A stretch of 64,000 nt of DNA from Microbacterium oxydans (GTDB lineage Bacteria; Actinomycetota; Actinomycetes; Actinomycetales; Microbacteriaceae): positions 2,294,001-2,358,000 of the forward strand of contig NZ_CP092891.1 in NCBI RefSeq assembly GCF_026559675.1, in the 5' to 3' direction. Both the position numbers and the translations under genes were made by a program. Positions within the stretch are counted from its first letter, which is position 1; each line of letters begins with the position of its first letter. Below the pieces are notes generated by a model. The model was given only the letters and a program-made list of their open reading frames with translations. It did no database searches and was not told the DNA's origin. Positions 42,123-51,564 of this stretch are shown here, in pieces.

Positions 42123-42668
42123 TCAGGCGGAGCGCTGGGCCCGGCGGGCGGAGAGCTCGTCCACGGGGTCGGGGGCGGTCGCGTCGAAGGCGACCAGCGT
42201 CGACTCGACCTCGCGGAGGACCTTGCCGACGGCGATGCCGAACACGCCCTGGCCGCGGCTGACGAGGTCGATGACCTCGTCGTTCGAGGTGCAGAGGTAG
42301 ACCGAGGCTCCGTCGCTCATCAGCGTGGTGCCCGCGAGATCGCGGATGCCGGCGCGACGCAGCTCCTCGACCGCCGTGCGGATCTGCTGCAGCGAGATCC
42401 CGGTGTCGAGCAGGCTCTTGACGAGCTTGAGGACGAGGATGTCGCGGAAGCCGTAGAGGCGCTGCGACCCGGAGCCACTGGCGCCGCGGACCGTGGGCTC
42501 CACCAGCTCGGTGCGTGCCCAGTAGTCCAGCTGACGGTAGGTGATGCCGGCGGCCCGAGCGGCGACCGCGCCGCGGTAGCCGACCTCGTCATCCATGGCC
42601 GGGAGACCGTCCGTGAAGAGGAGTTCGGGTACGAACCGCGGGTCGCCTGTGAGCTCATCCGCATTCAT
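42123..42668 (-). CDS. MerR family regulator, Rv1830-like
   Basis: A protein of 181 residues with a MerR winged helix (about 25-95; YRGAVAARAAGITYRQLDYWA, YGFRDILVLKLVKSLLDTG) and a short C-terminal part without the cysteines of metal-sensing MerR proteins. The LSU pattern and location, two genes after a GarA-like FHA gene, match Rv1830. GGGAGG lies seven bases before the ATG. The 100 bases upstream separate it from the preceding MerR gene and may hold its own promoter. Target genes unknown; the mycobacterial relative affects growth and division. Confidence 0.88.
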   Translation of the reverse strand: MNADELTGDPRFVPELLFTDGLPAMDDEVGYRGAVAARAAGITYRQLDYWARTELVEPTVRGASGSGSQRLYGFRDILVLKLVKSLLDTGISLQQIRTAVEELRRAGIRDLAGTTLMSDGASVYLCTSNDEVIDLVSRGQGVFGIAVGKVLREVESTLVAFDATAPDPVDELSARRAQRSA

Positions 42669-42768
42669 CTGAAATCCTCCCTGGAACGGTTATCTTCCAC
42701 GGTAGAGCAGTGCCCCGGCACCGGCAATCACATCCGTGCGACCGCGAAGGTGTGTCGCAATCAGTTCG

Positions 42769-43455
42769 TTACGAAAGCACTCGCGACAGGGCGTCCTTGA
42801 CGAAGAGCGAGCGCACCTCGTCGATCCGCGAGGCGAGTTCCGGAGCCAGCTCGCTGGCCTTCGCACGCGACGCGGCATCGGTCCGGCGCAGCAGCGCGGA
42901 CATCGCGGACTCGATGAGGGCGACCTCGCGCTCGGCGCCCTGGCGCAGCGATCGGAGGTGGCGGGGCTCGATGCCGTGACGGTCGAGCGCGACCAGGCCG
43001 CGCAGCAGCGTGACGGTCGTCTCGGGGTAGCTCTCCTGCGCCGTGATGACGCCGGTGCTGATCGCATCGTTGAGGAGCTGCGGTCCTGCACCGGCGGCGG
43101 CGAGGAGCTCGTCTCGGCGGTACCGGCGCGGTGCGGGGGCGATCGACGGCGGCGGCGCGAGAGAGGTGGTCTCCCCGCCCGCGTCGGCTTCGTCGAGCTG
43201 CTCGCGGATGACGCTCAGCGGAAGATAGTGATCCCGCTGCAGGGTCAACCCGAGGCGCAGACGCTCGATGTCGGCCGCGGAGAACTTGCGGTAGCCGGAA
43301 TCCGTGCGAGAGGGGCTGACGATGCCCTGGACCTCGAGGAAACGCAGCTTGCTGGAGGTGAGGTCGGGGAACTCCGGTGTCAGCCGAGCAAGCACCTGAC
43401 CGATACTCAGCAAGCCCGCGGACGCGGAACGTTCGCGGGCGGGAGTGGCCGCCAT
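42769..43455 (-). CDS. MerR family regulator, FtsR (Rv1828)-like
   Basis: A protein of 228 residues. The N-terminal segment LLSIGQVLARLTPEFPDLTS followed by LRFLEVQGIVSPSRTDSGYR is typical of the Rv1828/FtsR group, MerR-like regulators; in Corynebacterium glutamicum FtsR activates ftsZ. A coiled linker and a C-terminal domain (about 110-225) follow. The ATG shares one base with the FHA gene stop (TGATG), so both are translated together. A link to ftsZ, 30 kb away in this window, is plausible but not shown. Confidence 0.88.
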   Translation of the reverse strand: MAATPARERSASAGLLSIGQVLARLTPEFPDLTSSKLRFLEVQGIVSPSRTDSGYRKFSAADIERLRLGLTLQRDHYLPLSVIREQLDEADAGGETTSLAPPPSIAPAPRRYRRDELLAAAGAGPQLLNDAISTGVITAQESYPETTVTLLRGLVALDRHGIEPRHLRSLRQGAEREVALIESAMSALLRRTDAASRAKASELAPELASRIDEVRSLFVKDALSRVLS

Positions 43456-43940
43456 CAGTCGGTCGCCGCCGCGCGATCGCGAGGAGAGGAGAAGAAGTTC
43501 AGACGGAACTTCCCGACGCGGAGCTCGGAGCCGTCGACCAGCGCGCTGCGGTCGACCCGCTCGCCGTTGACGTACGTGCCGTTGAGCGAGCGCTGATCGA
43601 TGATCTCGAAGGTCGACCCGGTACGGGTGATCTCCGCGTGCCGACGGGAGACGGTCACATCGTCGAAGAAGATGTCGGCCTCGGGATGACGACCGACGGT
43701 GGTGACGTCGGTGTCGAGGAGGTAGCGGGCACCGGCGAGGGCGCCCGAGCGGACCAGCAGCAGGGCCGATCCCGCGGGCAGCGCCGAGATCGCCTGCTGC
43801 TCCACGTCGGTGAGTTCCACCCCGAACGGCACGAACGACAGGTCGGAATCGTGTCCGAACGTCTGCGTCACGTCATGTTTCTGCTCACCGGAACGGTGGA
43901 TCGCGGCTTCTCCGGCCGGTCGGCTGTCGCTGTCAGTCAC
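43455..43940 (-). CDS. FHA domain protein, GarA/OdhI-like
   Basis: A protein of 161 residues, the size of GarA. The FHA domain (about 75-145) shows TTVGRHPEADIFFDDVTVSRRH and RSLNGTYVNGERV, the phosphothreonine-binding loops. An N-terminal tail contains DVTQTFGHDSDLSF, where threonines correspond in position to the kinase-targeted ETTS motif of GarA. GarA/OdhI proteins, when unphosphorylated, inhibit 2-oxoglutarate dehydrogenase and switch nitrogen-carbon flow. The exact ETTS motif is not conserved here. The GTG at 43940 has AGGAGG upstream. First gene of the FHA-MerR-MerR group. Confidence 0.87.
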   Translation of the reverse strand: MTDSDSRPAGEAAIHRSGEQKHDVTQTFGHDSDLSFVPFGVELTDVEQQAISALPAGSALLLVRSGALAGARYLLDTDVTTVGRHPEADIFFDDVTVSRRHAEITRTGSTFEIIDQRSLNGTYVNGERVDRSALVDGSELRVGKFRLNFFSSPRDRAAATD

Positions 43941-44027
43941 TGTGCCCTCCTGGTTGTCCAGACTAACGGATGCCGGGCCGCCCGCGGGAGGCCGGTTCAC
44001 ACTCAGCCGCCACATACCGGGTATTCA

Positions 44028-44033
44028 TAGGGT
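44028..44033 (+). promoter_or_regulatory. -10 hexamer TAGGGT of the CopC gene
   Basis: TAGGGT, six bases, GTG at 44040; leaderless type. Confidence 0.6.
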
Positions 44034-44039
44034 GGACTC

Positions 44040-44687
44040 GTGAAGACCAAAGCTCTGCGCCACCCGGCCGCCCCGATCGCCCTCGCCGCGGCACTGCTCG
44101 CCGCGTTCCTCGTGCTCTTCTCCCCGCTCTCCGCGTCGGCGCACGACGCGCTCGTGTCGTCGTCCCCGGCGGCAGACGAGTCGGTCGAGACCGTTCCTGC
44201 CGAGCTGACGCTCACGTTCAGCGCGAAGCTCATCGACGGCGACGGGGCGACCGAGGTGGTCGTGACGGACCCGTCCGGCGCTTCGGTCACCGACGGCGAC
44301 GCCACGGTGGACGGCGCGATCGTCACGCAGCCGCTGCGCGCATCGGGCCCGGCCGGCGAGTACCACGTGGTCTGGAAGGTCGTCTCCAGCGACGGACACC
44401 CCACCTCCGGCGAGTACTCTTTCACCGTGACCGTCGGCGACGACGGCGCCGCGACCGGATCGCCCAGCGCCGCGCCGACGACCGCGGCTCCGACGGCCGA
44501 GCAGACCGTGGCGCCCGAGCCGACCGCCACGCCGACGGAGTCCGAGGGCTCCAGCAGCGCGTCCGCGTGGATCTGGGGGCTCTCGATCGGCGGGATCCTC
44601 GTCATCGTGGCCCTGATGCTCTGGTACAGCATGCGCACCCGGAAGAACGGTCAGGCGCCCGATTCCGACACCCCCTCGGAGCGATAG
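44040..44687 (+). CDS. CopC domain protein with membrane anchor
   Basis: A protein of 215 residues. A signal peptide (about 1-35) ends SASAHDALV, leaving an N-terminal His of the copper-binding type; the CopC domain (about 36-130) includes VVWKVVSSDGHPTSGEYSF with the second conserved His. A Thr/Pro/Glu-rich linker and a C-terminal membrane helix (about 178-200) complete it. CopC domains bind Cu(II) outside the membrane. No CopD-type partner is fused or adjacent, so uptake or storage is not decided. The gene's stop codon TAG forms part of the next gene's -10 element. Confidence 0.9.
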   Translation: MKTKALRHPAAPIALAAALLAAFLVLFSPLSASAHDALVSSSPAADESVETVPAELTLTFSAKLIDGDGATEVVVTDPSGASVTDGDATVDGAIVTQPLRASGPAGEYHVVWKVVSSDGHPTSGEYSFTVTVGDDGAATGSPSAAPTTAAPTAEQTVAPEPTATPTESEGSSSASAWIWGLSIGGILVIVALMLWYSMRTRKNGQAPDSDTPSER

Positions 44688-44690
44688 GCT
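44685..44690 (+). promoter_or_regulatory. -10 hexamer TAGGCT of lpd, overlapping the copC stop codon
   Basis: TAGGCT begins with the CopC stop codon and is followed by six bases and ATG 44697. It gives lpd a leaderless promoter of its own. Confidence 0.6.
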
Positions 44691-44696
44691 TAAGGC

Positions 44697-46090
<1,394 letters not shown>

Positions 46091-46094
<4 letters not shown>

Positions 46095-46143
46095 TACAGA
46101 CGGGCTCAATGCGACGAAGGAGCGTTGTGCCCGTCTGTATCAG
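46091..46143 (+). repeat. long hairpin directly at the lpd stop codon
   Basis: Arms CTGATACAGACGGGC (46091-46105) and its complement (46129-46143) enclose the stop codon, with a further six-base inner stem (CAATGC/GCGTTG). It may protect the lpd mRNA end or terminate transcription. Confidence 0.65.
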
Positions 46144-46172
46144 GGTTGAGCGAGCACAGCGAGCCGAAACCC
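46143..46172. repeat. Microbacteriaceae-type intergenic GC repeat
   Basis: A 30-base element with GGGTT and AACCC ends around a GAGCGAGCACAGCGAG core. Elements of this form occur between genes in related genomes from memory; no second full copy was found in this window. Confidence 0.4.
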
Positions 46173-46186
46173 ACGCCCCCCTTCAC

Positions 46187-46224
46187 GAAGGCCCGGTCCC
46201 CCGCACATCGCGGACCGGGCCTTC
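46187..46224. terminator. terminator between lpd and the polyketide operon
   Basis: A 13-base perfect stem GAAGGCCCGGTCC with a 12-base loop, located between two convergent transcripts. Confidence 0.85.
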
Positions 46225-46255
46225 CGTGCATCTCGGCCCTTCCGTGCATCTCGGC
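46220..46255. repeat. 18-base tandem duplication
   Basis: CCTTCCGTGCATCTCGGC occurs twice, back to back (46220-46237 and 46238-46255), overlapping the right arm of the terminator, so the second copy repeats its T-rich tail. Confidence 0.9.
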
Positions 46256-46261
46256 TTGTCG

Positions 46262-47380
46262 TCAGAGACCGCGCATCGTGAGCAGTCCGGCCGTCCACCC
46301 GCGCAGCGGCGGCGCCCCGAGCCCGCGCATCAGCAGCTCCCTGCCGCGCACGACCGGGATCGCCGCCGGAGCACCCATCGACATGTAGAACGCCGAGCGT
46401 CCCTGAGCGCGGGCCGCAGAGCGACGCACCCGGCGCTCGAATCCCGTCAGATCCGGCATCCGCTCCGGCAGTGCCCGTGCCAGCTCTGCGGCGAGGCGAG
46501 CCGCATCCATCCAGCCGAGGTTCATCCCCTGACCGCCGATCGGGCTGATCTCATGCGCGGCGTCACCGAGGAGCACCACCCGCCCCCGGTGGAACCGGGT
46601 CGCACGGTGCTGTTCGGCGACGAACGAGGTCGGCACCACGCCGGGCTCGACCGCGACGCCGATCCCCGTGCGCTTCTCGATCGCCGCGCGGAAGGCGGCG
46701 GCGGTGCGCAGACCGCCGCCGGCCTCGCGCACGACCCAGCGGCGACGCCCGCCAGGGAGGGGGAACGACTCGACGAGGCCGTCCGGCTCGCAGTGCAGCA
46801 CGGCCTGCTCTCTCGGTGCCGCATCCACGACATCGAGCATCGCGTACGAGGCACGGCCCGGACGACGGCGCCATCCGGCATCGAGGTCGGGGCGGAGCCG
46901 ACCCCGCACGCCGTCCGCGACGACCACCACGGCGGCCGAGAGCTCACGCGGCCCGTCGGGGGTCTCGGCCGTCACGTGCACGGCGTCCGCGGTCTGCCGG
47001 AGGCCCCGCACGGCGTATCCGAGACGGAGCGAGTCCGCGGAGAGCGCCTGCAGCCGGTCGCGCAGGAGCGCGCCGGTGCGCGGCTGCGGGAGGATCAGGA
47101 CCGGGCGATCCGGCGCGAACGTCAGCGTCGCGAGAGTCCGACGCCGGCTGCGCACCTCGCCGCCTTCCAGCCGCAGCGCCTCCGCCCGGATCGCGGCGCC
47201 CACACCTGCCGCATCCAGAGCGTCCAGCCCCGGCCGGTGGATGCCGATCGCCCGGGTCCGGGTGTCCGCCTCCACCCGGCGCTCGCAGACGACGACATGC
47301 AGCCCCTCCTGCACCAGCACGCACGCCAGCAGCAAGCCGACCGGCCCGGCGCCGACGATCAGCACGTCATGGTCGGGCAT
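46262..47380 (-). CDS. FAD-dependent monooxygenase of the polyketide operon
   Basis: A protein of 372 residues from the group A (PHBH/UbiH-like) flavoprotein hydroxylases: FAD fold VLIVGAGPVGLLLACVLVQE at the N-terminus, the central GD-type region VVVVADGVRGRLRPDLDAGW and the second FAD motif VVLLGDAAHEISPIGGQGMN. Such enzymes hydroxylate phenols with NAD(P)H and oxygen. Last gene of the operon after a type III PKS and a methyltransferase; its start overlaps the methyltransferase end by 14 bases. It likely hydroxylates the aromatic product of the PKS. The ATG at 47380 has GGGAGGG five bases upstream. Confidence 0.9.
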   Translation of the reverse strand: MPDHDVLIVGAGPVGLLLACVLVQEGLHVVVCERRVEADTRTRAIGIHRPGLDALDAAGVGAAIRAEALRLEGGEVRSRRRTLATLTFAPDRPVLILPQPRTGALLRDRLQALSADSLRLGYAVRGLRQTADAVHVTAETPDGPRELSAAVVVVADGVRGRLRPDLDAGWRRRPGRASYAMLDVVDAAPREQAVLHCEPDGLVESFPLPGGRRRWVVREAGGGLRTAAAFRAAIEKRTGIGVAVEPGVVPTSFVAEQHRATRFHRGRVVLLGDAAHEISPIGGQGMNLGWMDAARLAAELARALPERMPDLTGFERRVRRSAARAQGRSAFYMSMGAPAAIPVVRGRELLMRGLGAPPLRGWTAGLLTMRGL

Positions 47381-48092
47381 GATGGCCCTCCCACCGCAGT
47401 TCCAGGCGAGAGGGCACACCCCCGCGCACGGTCCAGCCGTTCGGGGCGATCGTCCGGAGCTCCGCGACCGTGTAGGAGCGTCGGATGCTGATGAGCCCGT
47501 CCTCGCGGATGAAGGAGTCGGCGAGGACCGTGCCGGACAGCGGCCAGGTCGCGGCGGCGAACAGCGCGTGGGCGCCGCGGCTCCTGGCGATGTCGCGATG
47601 CGTCACCAGACCACCGGGGGCGAGCAGACGCAGGGAGTCGTCGAGCACGACCCGCAGCTCGGCGTCGTCGAGGTGGTGCAGCACGTGGTTGGAGAGCACG
47701 ACGTCGTAGGTCTCGCCCTCCGCCACCAGCTCGGTGGTCAGGGCGCGGCGGTAGCGGATGCCGGCACCGCGGTCGTGCGCCGATGCCCAGCGGATCGCCC
47801 GCTCGTCGACGTCGAGGGCCGTGATCTCCGCCTCGAGGCCGTCGCGCCGCAGCCGCCCGGCGAGCATCCGGCAGAGGTCTCCCCCGCCCGCACCGACGTC
47901 CAGGATCCGCAGCGGTCGGGAACGCGCCACCCGCGGTCGGATGTCGCGCCGATAGAGCGTGCCCGGCCGCGAGACCAGCGCGTTCACGAGACCGAACCGG
48001 CCGTAGGTCCTCGCCAGCATCCGCGCATCGGCGTGCGGGTCGTCCATCAGCTCGCGGGTGTCGACGTCCCGCTCCCTGAGCGCCGGACTCAT
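47367..48092 (-). CDS. class I SAM-dependent methyltransferase of the polyketide operon
   Basis: A protein of 241 residues. Motif I ILDVGAGGGDLCRML at about residue 65, an acidic ribose-binding ALDVDERAIRWA, and YDVVLSNHVLHHLDDAEL (motif III-like) show the Rossmann methyltransferase fold. It would methylate an oxygen or carbon of the polyketide. It is soluble, so differs from the membrane-type methyltransferase of the Streptomyces srs operon. The ATG at 48092 overlaps the PKS stop by four bases. Confidence 0.9.
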   Translation of the reverse strand: MSPALRERDVDTRELMDDPHADARMLARTYGRFGLVNALVSRPGTLYRRDIRPRVARSRPLRILDVGAGGGDLCRMLAGRLRRDGLEAEITALDVDERAIRWASAHDRGAGIRYRRALTTELVAEGETYDVVLSNHVLHHLDDAELRVVLDDSLRLLAPGGLVTHRDIARSRGAHALFAAATWPLSGTVLADSFIREDGLISIRRSYTVAELRTIAPNGWTVRGGVPSRLELRWEGHHARP

Positions 48093-49249
48093 GAACCGGT
48101 CGGTGCGACGACGGTCATCAGCGCGCTCTCCGCGGTCAGCCCGGGACCGAACGCCATCGCGGAGACCCGGTCGCCCACTTCTGCGCCCTCCTCGTCCAGG
48201 ATGCGCTTGAGCACGAACAGCACCGTCGCGCTGGACATGTTGCCGTTCTCCCGCAGCACCTCCCGGGCGGGGTGCAGCTGCACGTCGCTGAGCTGCATCC
48301 GCTCCTGCACCTTGTCCAGGATGCTGCGTCCGCCGGGGTGGATCGCCCAGTGCCGGACCGCGTCGCCCACACCGCCGGCGTCGAAGGCGGCGGACAGCTC
48401 GTCCTCCGCGGCGTACAGCGGTCGGAGCGCGCCGATGATCGTCTCGCCGATGATCTGCGGCACGGCGGTCGAGAGGATCATCTCGAACCCGGAGTCGCCG
48501 ATGGTCCAGGCCATGTCCTTCTCGCCCTCGGGAGCGATGGCGGTGTGGAACCGGTCCAGACGCAGCGCGGGCGTCGTCGAGGGGAGGTCGCGCGCGGTGA
48601 CGATGCCGGCGGCCGCGCCGTCGGCGAACAGGGAGGAGGCGACGATCGTGTCGGGGTTCTCCGAGGAGCGCAGGTGCAGCGTGCACAGCTCGACGCTCAC
48701 GACCAGGACGACGGCGTTCTCGTCCGCGGCGCAGAACTGACTCGCCGCACGGAGCGCAGGCATGGACGCGTAGCAGCCCATGAAGCCGAGATGGAAGCGC
48801 TGCACCGCATCGGACAGCCCGAGCGCGCGCACGATCTCGTACTCCGGGCCCGGGGCGTGGAAGCCGGTGCAGGAGACCGTGATGACGTGCGTCACATCGG
48901 CGGGTCCGAGGTCGGGGTCGGCCTCGAGCGCTTTGCGCGCCACATCGACGAAGAGCTTCGCGGCCTCGCGGGTGTAGATGTCGTTGCGCGCCTTCGTCCC
49001 CGGCGCGAGGAGCGCACCGGAGGCGCGGTCGAAGAACACCGGGTCGGCGACGTCGGATTCCAGCGACAGCTCGTCGATCACGGTGTGCCGCGTGTCGATG
49101 CCCGAGACGTTGAACGAGGTCGTGACGATGCGCTGCGCCAGCCGTCCGAGGTCGGGCTGCTGCGCGAAGACATCGCGCACCTGCTCCTGCACGAGGACGG
49201 TTTCGGGGACGATCGTCTGCAGCGATCGAAGCACAGGCGGTCGGCTCAT
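48089..49249 (-). CDS. type III polyketide synthase
   Basis: A protein of 386 residues of the chalcone/stilbene synthase family. The catalytic triad is in place: Cys159 (FMGCYASMPALRAA), His304 (WAIHPGGRSILD) and Asn337 (ENGNMSSATVLFVL). These homodimers extend an acyl-CoA starter with malonyl-CoA and cyclise it to resorcinols, pyrones or naphthalenes; the starter cannot be read from the sequence. First gene of a three-gene operon with methyltransferase and flavin hydroxylase. ATG at 49249 is chosen over a TTG at 49261; a weak GAG lies upstream. Confidence 0.93.
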   Translation of the reverse strand: MSRPPVLRSLQTIVPETVLVQEQVRDVFAQQPDLGRLAQRIVTTSFNVSGIDTRHTVIDELSLESDVADPVFFDRASGALLAPGTKARNDIYTREAAKLFVDVARKALEADPDLGPADVTHVITVSCTGFHAPGPEYEIVRALGLSDAVQRFHLGFMGCYASMPALRAASQFCAADENAVVLVVSVELCTLHLRSSENPDTIVASSLFADGAAAGIVTARDLPSTTPALRLDRFHTAIAPEGEKDMAWTIGDSGFEMILSTAVPQIIGETIIGALRPLYAAEDELSAAFDAGGVGDAVRHWAIHPGGRSILDKVQERMQLSDVQLHPAREVLRENGNMSSATVLFVLKRILDEEGAEVGDRVSAMAFGPGLTAESALMTVVAPTGS

Positions 49250-49312
49250 GCTGTCACTCAAGCACTCCGCGCCGCCCCGGGGAAAGGGGTTGCGTGCGAC
49301 CGCCGCCTCCGA

Positions 49313-49927
49313 CTAGAACCCCAGAGCGCGGGCGAGCTTGGAACCGGATGCCGATTCGTGCCCTCCGGCAGCCTGCACGGCCCGCTCCACCGCATCGAAG
49401 AAGGCGGCGCGTCCCTCATCGTCGGCCGGGGCGGCAGGACCGAGCTCCATCTCCCACTCCCGCCATTCGCGCTGCACGCCCTGGCGCACGTCGGTGGCCC
49501 GCACCCGGTCGTCGACGAATTCCGCCACGACCCCGTCGGGTCCGGTGAGCAGGTACGCGGTGCGGTCGTTCTCGATCCGGGCGAGCGGGGTGAGCGGCGC
49601 GGTCGTCCATTCGGACACGGTCTCGGCGACGGCGGCCGGGAGCTCATCGCCCTCGGTGAGCGGCCAGCCGAGTTCCAGCCGGCCGTCCCCCTGCCGCGGC
49701 CCCTTCACGTGCCAGCCCTCATCGGGACCGCCGGTCCGGCGACGCAGCGCCACGCCGGCGCGGGAGAGCGCACCGTCGGCGGTGTCGAAGTACCGGGCGT
49801 CCAGCGCCCGGACCTCGCCCGTGCTCACGGTGTCGACGCCGGGGAGGGCGTCCCACCGCGGCAGCGGAGTCTCGGACTCCGCGTCGTACTTGCGCTCGAC
49901 CTCGACGGTGCGGGAGGGCTCAGTCAT
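49313..49927 (-). CDS. CYTH domain protein
   Basis: A protein of 204 residues. The N-terminal TVEVERKY gives the ExExK metal/phosphate motif of CYTH (triphosphate tunnel) proteins. Further typical pieces are ARYFDTADGALSRAGVALRRR, GWHVKGPR and the conserved acidic strands FVDDRVRATD and REWEMELG. Family members hydrolyse triphosphates or make cyclic nucleotides; no CHAD domain is fused. The ATG overlaps the upstream small gene by eight bases. Confidence 0.92.
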   Translation of the reverse strand: MTEPSRTVEVERKYDAESETPLPRWDALPGVDTVSTGEVRALDARYFDTADGALSRAGVALRRRTGGPDEGWHVKGPRQGDGRLELGWPLTEGDELPAAVAETVSEWTTAPLTPLARIENDRTAYLLTGPDGVVAEFVDDRVRATDVRQGVQREWREWEMELGPAAPADDEGRAAFFDAVERAVQAAGGHESASGSKLARALGF

Positions 49928-50132
49928 CGTCGAGCGTGAGGTCCTCGAGCGACTCCTCGAACCAGTAGTCGACCTCGGTGGGACCGTCGGACGGACCGGT
50001 GTTCTGCGGTCCGCCGCGGCGGTTGTACACCACCTGCGTCTCGCTGTAGGGGACGATCAGCTTGTCGTCCGCGTCGCCGAGGGGGATGATCTGCCCGTCC
50101 AGCGGGCCGCCGTGAAGTCGCGCGAGTGCCAT
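49920..50132 (-). CDS. conserved small protein of 70 residues
   Basis: MALARLHGGPLDGQIIPLGD opens a short protein with an acidic end (SLEDLTLDDD). The HGGPLDG start is often seen in small actinobacterial proteins of unknown function. It overlaps the CYTH gene by eight bases and has a leaderless-type -10 hexamer TACCCT seven bases before the ATG. No function can be proposed. Confidence 0.8.
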   Translation of the reverse strand: MALARLHGGPLDGQIIPLGDADDKLIVPYSETQVVYNRRGGPQNTGPSDGPTEVDYWFEESLEDLTLDDD

Positions 50133-50139
50133 GTGCTTC

Positions 50140-50145
50140 AGGGTA
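50140..50145 (-). promoter_or_regulatory. -10 hexamer TACCCT of the 70-residue protein gene
   Basis: TACCCT, seven bases, ATG at 50132; probably drives the CYTH gene too. Confidence 0.5.
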
Positions 50146-50182
50146 GCGCCGTCCCTGCGGTATCGGCGCGAGGCGAGCGGAA

Positions 50183-50653
50183 TCATCCGAGGACGATGCC
50201 GAGGAGCGCACCGGCGATCATCCACGGACCGAAGGCGATGCGCGTGGCCCCGTCCGCCCGCCGCAGCAGGATGAGCCCGAGCGCGTAGAGCGCGCCCAGC
50301 ACGAAGGCCGAGGCGGCGCCGATCGCGAGCGACGTCCAGCCGTGCCACCCCAGCACGAGGCCGATGACGGCGGCGAGCTTCACGTCTCCCCCGCCCATCC
50401 CCGCACGGCTGATCCCCCGCAGGACCGCGTAGAACCCGCCGAGGATCAGCATGCCGAGCACGGCTCGGACGAGGTCCCTGCTCTGCCCTGTGCCCAGCGC
50501 GTCGATCCCGGCGAGCACGACCAGGCAGGCGAGCGTCGGCAGCACGATCCGGTTCGGCAGGCGGTGGGTGCGGGCGTCGACGACGACCAGCCATCCGCCG
50601 ACGCCGACCAGCGCGACGTGCACGAGGGCGAGGAGAGCGAGCCGGATGTCCAT
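50183..50653 (-). CDS. A24 family prepilin peptidase
   Basis: A protein of 156 residues with about five membrane segments. The two catalytic aspartates are in VVVDARTHRLPNR (about residue 25) and RAGMGGGDVKLAAVIG (GxGD motif, about residue 88). It lacks the N-terminal methyltransferase domain of long PilD enzymes. It cleaves leader peptides of type IV pilin-like or Tad pilin proteins. No pilin genes are near, so it is an orphan here. A TAACCT hexamer six bases before the ATG suggests a leaderless mRNA. Confidence 0.9.
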   Translation of the reverse strand: MDIRLALLALVHVALVGVGGWLVVVDARTHRLPNRIVLPTLACLVVLAGIDALGTGQSRDLVRAVLGMLILGGFYAVLRGISRAGMGGGDVKLAAVIGLVLGWHGWTSLAIGAASAFVLGALYALGLILLRRADGATRIAFGPWMIAGALLGIVLG

Positions 50654-50659
50654 CCCCGC

Positions 50660-50665
50660 AGGTTA
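50660..50665 (-). promoter_or_regulatory. -10 hexamer TAACCT of the prepilin peptidase gene
   Basis: TAACCT, six bases, ATG at 50653; leaderless type. Confidence 0.55.
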
Positions 50666-50755
50666 GGAGATCTGCGACCCTCGCACGGGACCCCTGTGGA
50701 CAACCCCACCGATGTCCGATGTACGAACTATCGTCATTCCCACGACTTGGTATAT

Positions 50756-50771
50756 TAGAATATATATTCGA
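50756..50771. promoter_or_regulatory. LexA-like SOS box before imuA'
   Basis: TAGAATATATATTCGA matches the actinobacterial LexA consensus TCGAAC-N4-GTTCGA at both half sites and contains a perfect palindrome GAATATATATTC. It overlaps the putative -10 TATATT (50751-50756) and ends just before the ribosome binding site. Confidence 0.7.
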
Positions 50772-50784
50772 GAAAGGATGCAGG

Positions 50785-51564
50785 GTGATCGGTCTCGATG
50801 CGGTGGCCTCGCTCTCTCCGGCCGGGGACTCCCGAGCAGGTGAGGTACTGCGACTGCGCCGCGAGATCAGTCGGATGCAGCGGCGACGCAGCGAGCATAC
50901 GCTGCTCCCCCTCGACCCCGCCCTCACCGCGCTCCTGCCGGAGGAGGGGCTGCAGACCGGCACCTCCTACACCGTCTCCCCCTCGCCCAGCCTCGTGCTC
51001 GCACTGCTCAGTGCCGCATCGCAGAAGGGGCACTGGTGCGCCGTGGTGGGCATGCCGACGCTCGGCGTCGAGGCGGCGGCCGCGTTCGGGATCGACCTCG
51101 CCCGCCTGATCCTGGTCCCCGAGCCCGGAGAGCGCTGGCTCGCGGCGACCTCCGCCCTGGCCGAGGTCGTGCCCCTGATCGTGGTGGCCCCCGGCTCACG
51201 GGCACGCGACGCCGACGTCTCCCGCCTGAGCGCACGCCTCCGCGACCGCGGATGCACCCTGCTCGTCACCGAAACGCCCGGCACCGGACGCTGGCCCCAG
51301 AGCGAAGGGACGATCCGTCTCCACGACCCGCACTGGCACGGCCTCGGCGCCGGCTGGGGGCTGCTCTCCGACTGCACGGTGACCGTCACGGCGCAGATCC
51401 GGCACAGCCCCCGTCCGTCGAGCGTGCGGGTGCAGCTGCCCGGAGGCCATGGCGCCGTCGAGGCCGTCGGGGCGGAGCTCACCGCGCTGCCCGCGCTCTC
51501 CCCGGAGACCGCCCCCGTCGAGGCGGCTCCCCCCGAGCTCCTGCGCTGGGCGGAGGCCGGATGA
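50785..51564 (+). CDS. ImuA'-like mutasome protein
   Basis: A protein of 259 residues with a degenerate RecA-like core: SPSPSLVLALLSAASQKGHWCAVVG and AFGIDLARLILVPEPGERWL sit where RecA has strands and ATP loops, but no Walker A lysine motif GxxxxGK(T/S) is seen. Actinobacterial ImuA' proteins have this form and join ImuB and DnaE2 in error-prone repair. The GTG at 50785 has AAAGGA upstream and follows the SOS box by 13 bases. It overlaps imuB by four bases, forming a three-gene operon. Confidence 0.82.
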   Translation: MIGLDAVASLSPAGDSRAGEVLRLRREISRMQRRRSEHTLLPLDPALTALLPEEGLQTGTSYTVSPSPSLVLALLSAASQKGHWCAVVGMPTLGVEAAAAFGIDLARLILVPEPGERWLAATSALAEVVPLIVVAPGSRARDADVSRLSARLRDRGCTLLVTETPGTGRWPQSEGTIRLHDPHWHGLGAGWGLLSDCTVTVTAQIRHSPRPSSVRVQLPGGHGAVEAVGAELTALPALSPETAPVEAAPPELLRWAEAG

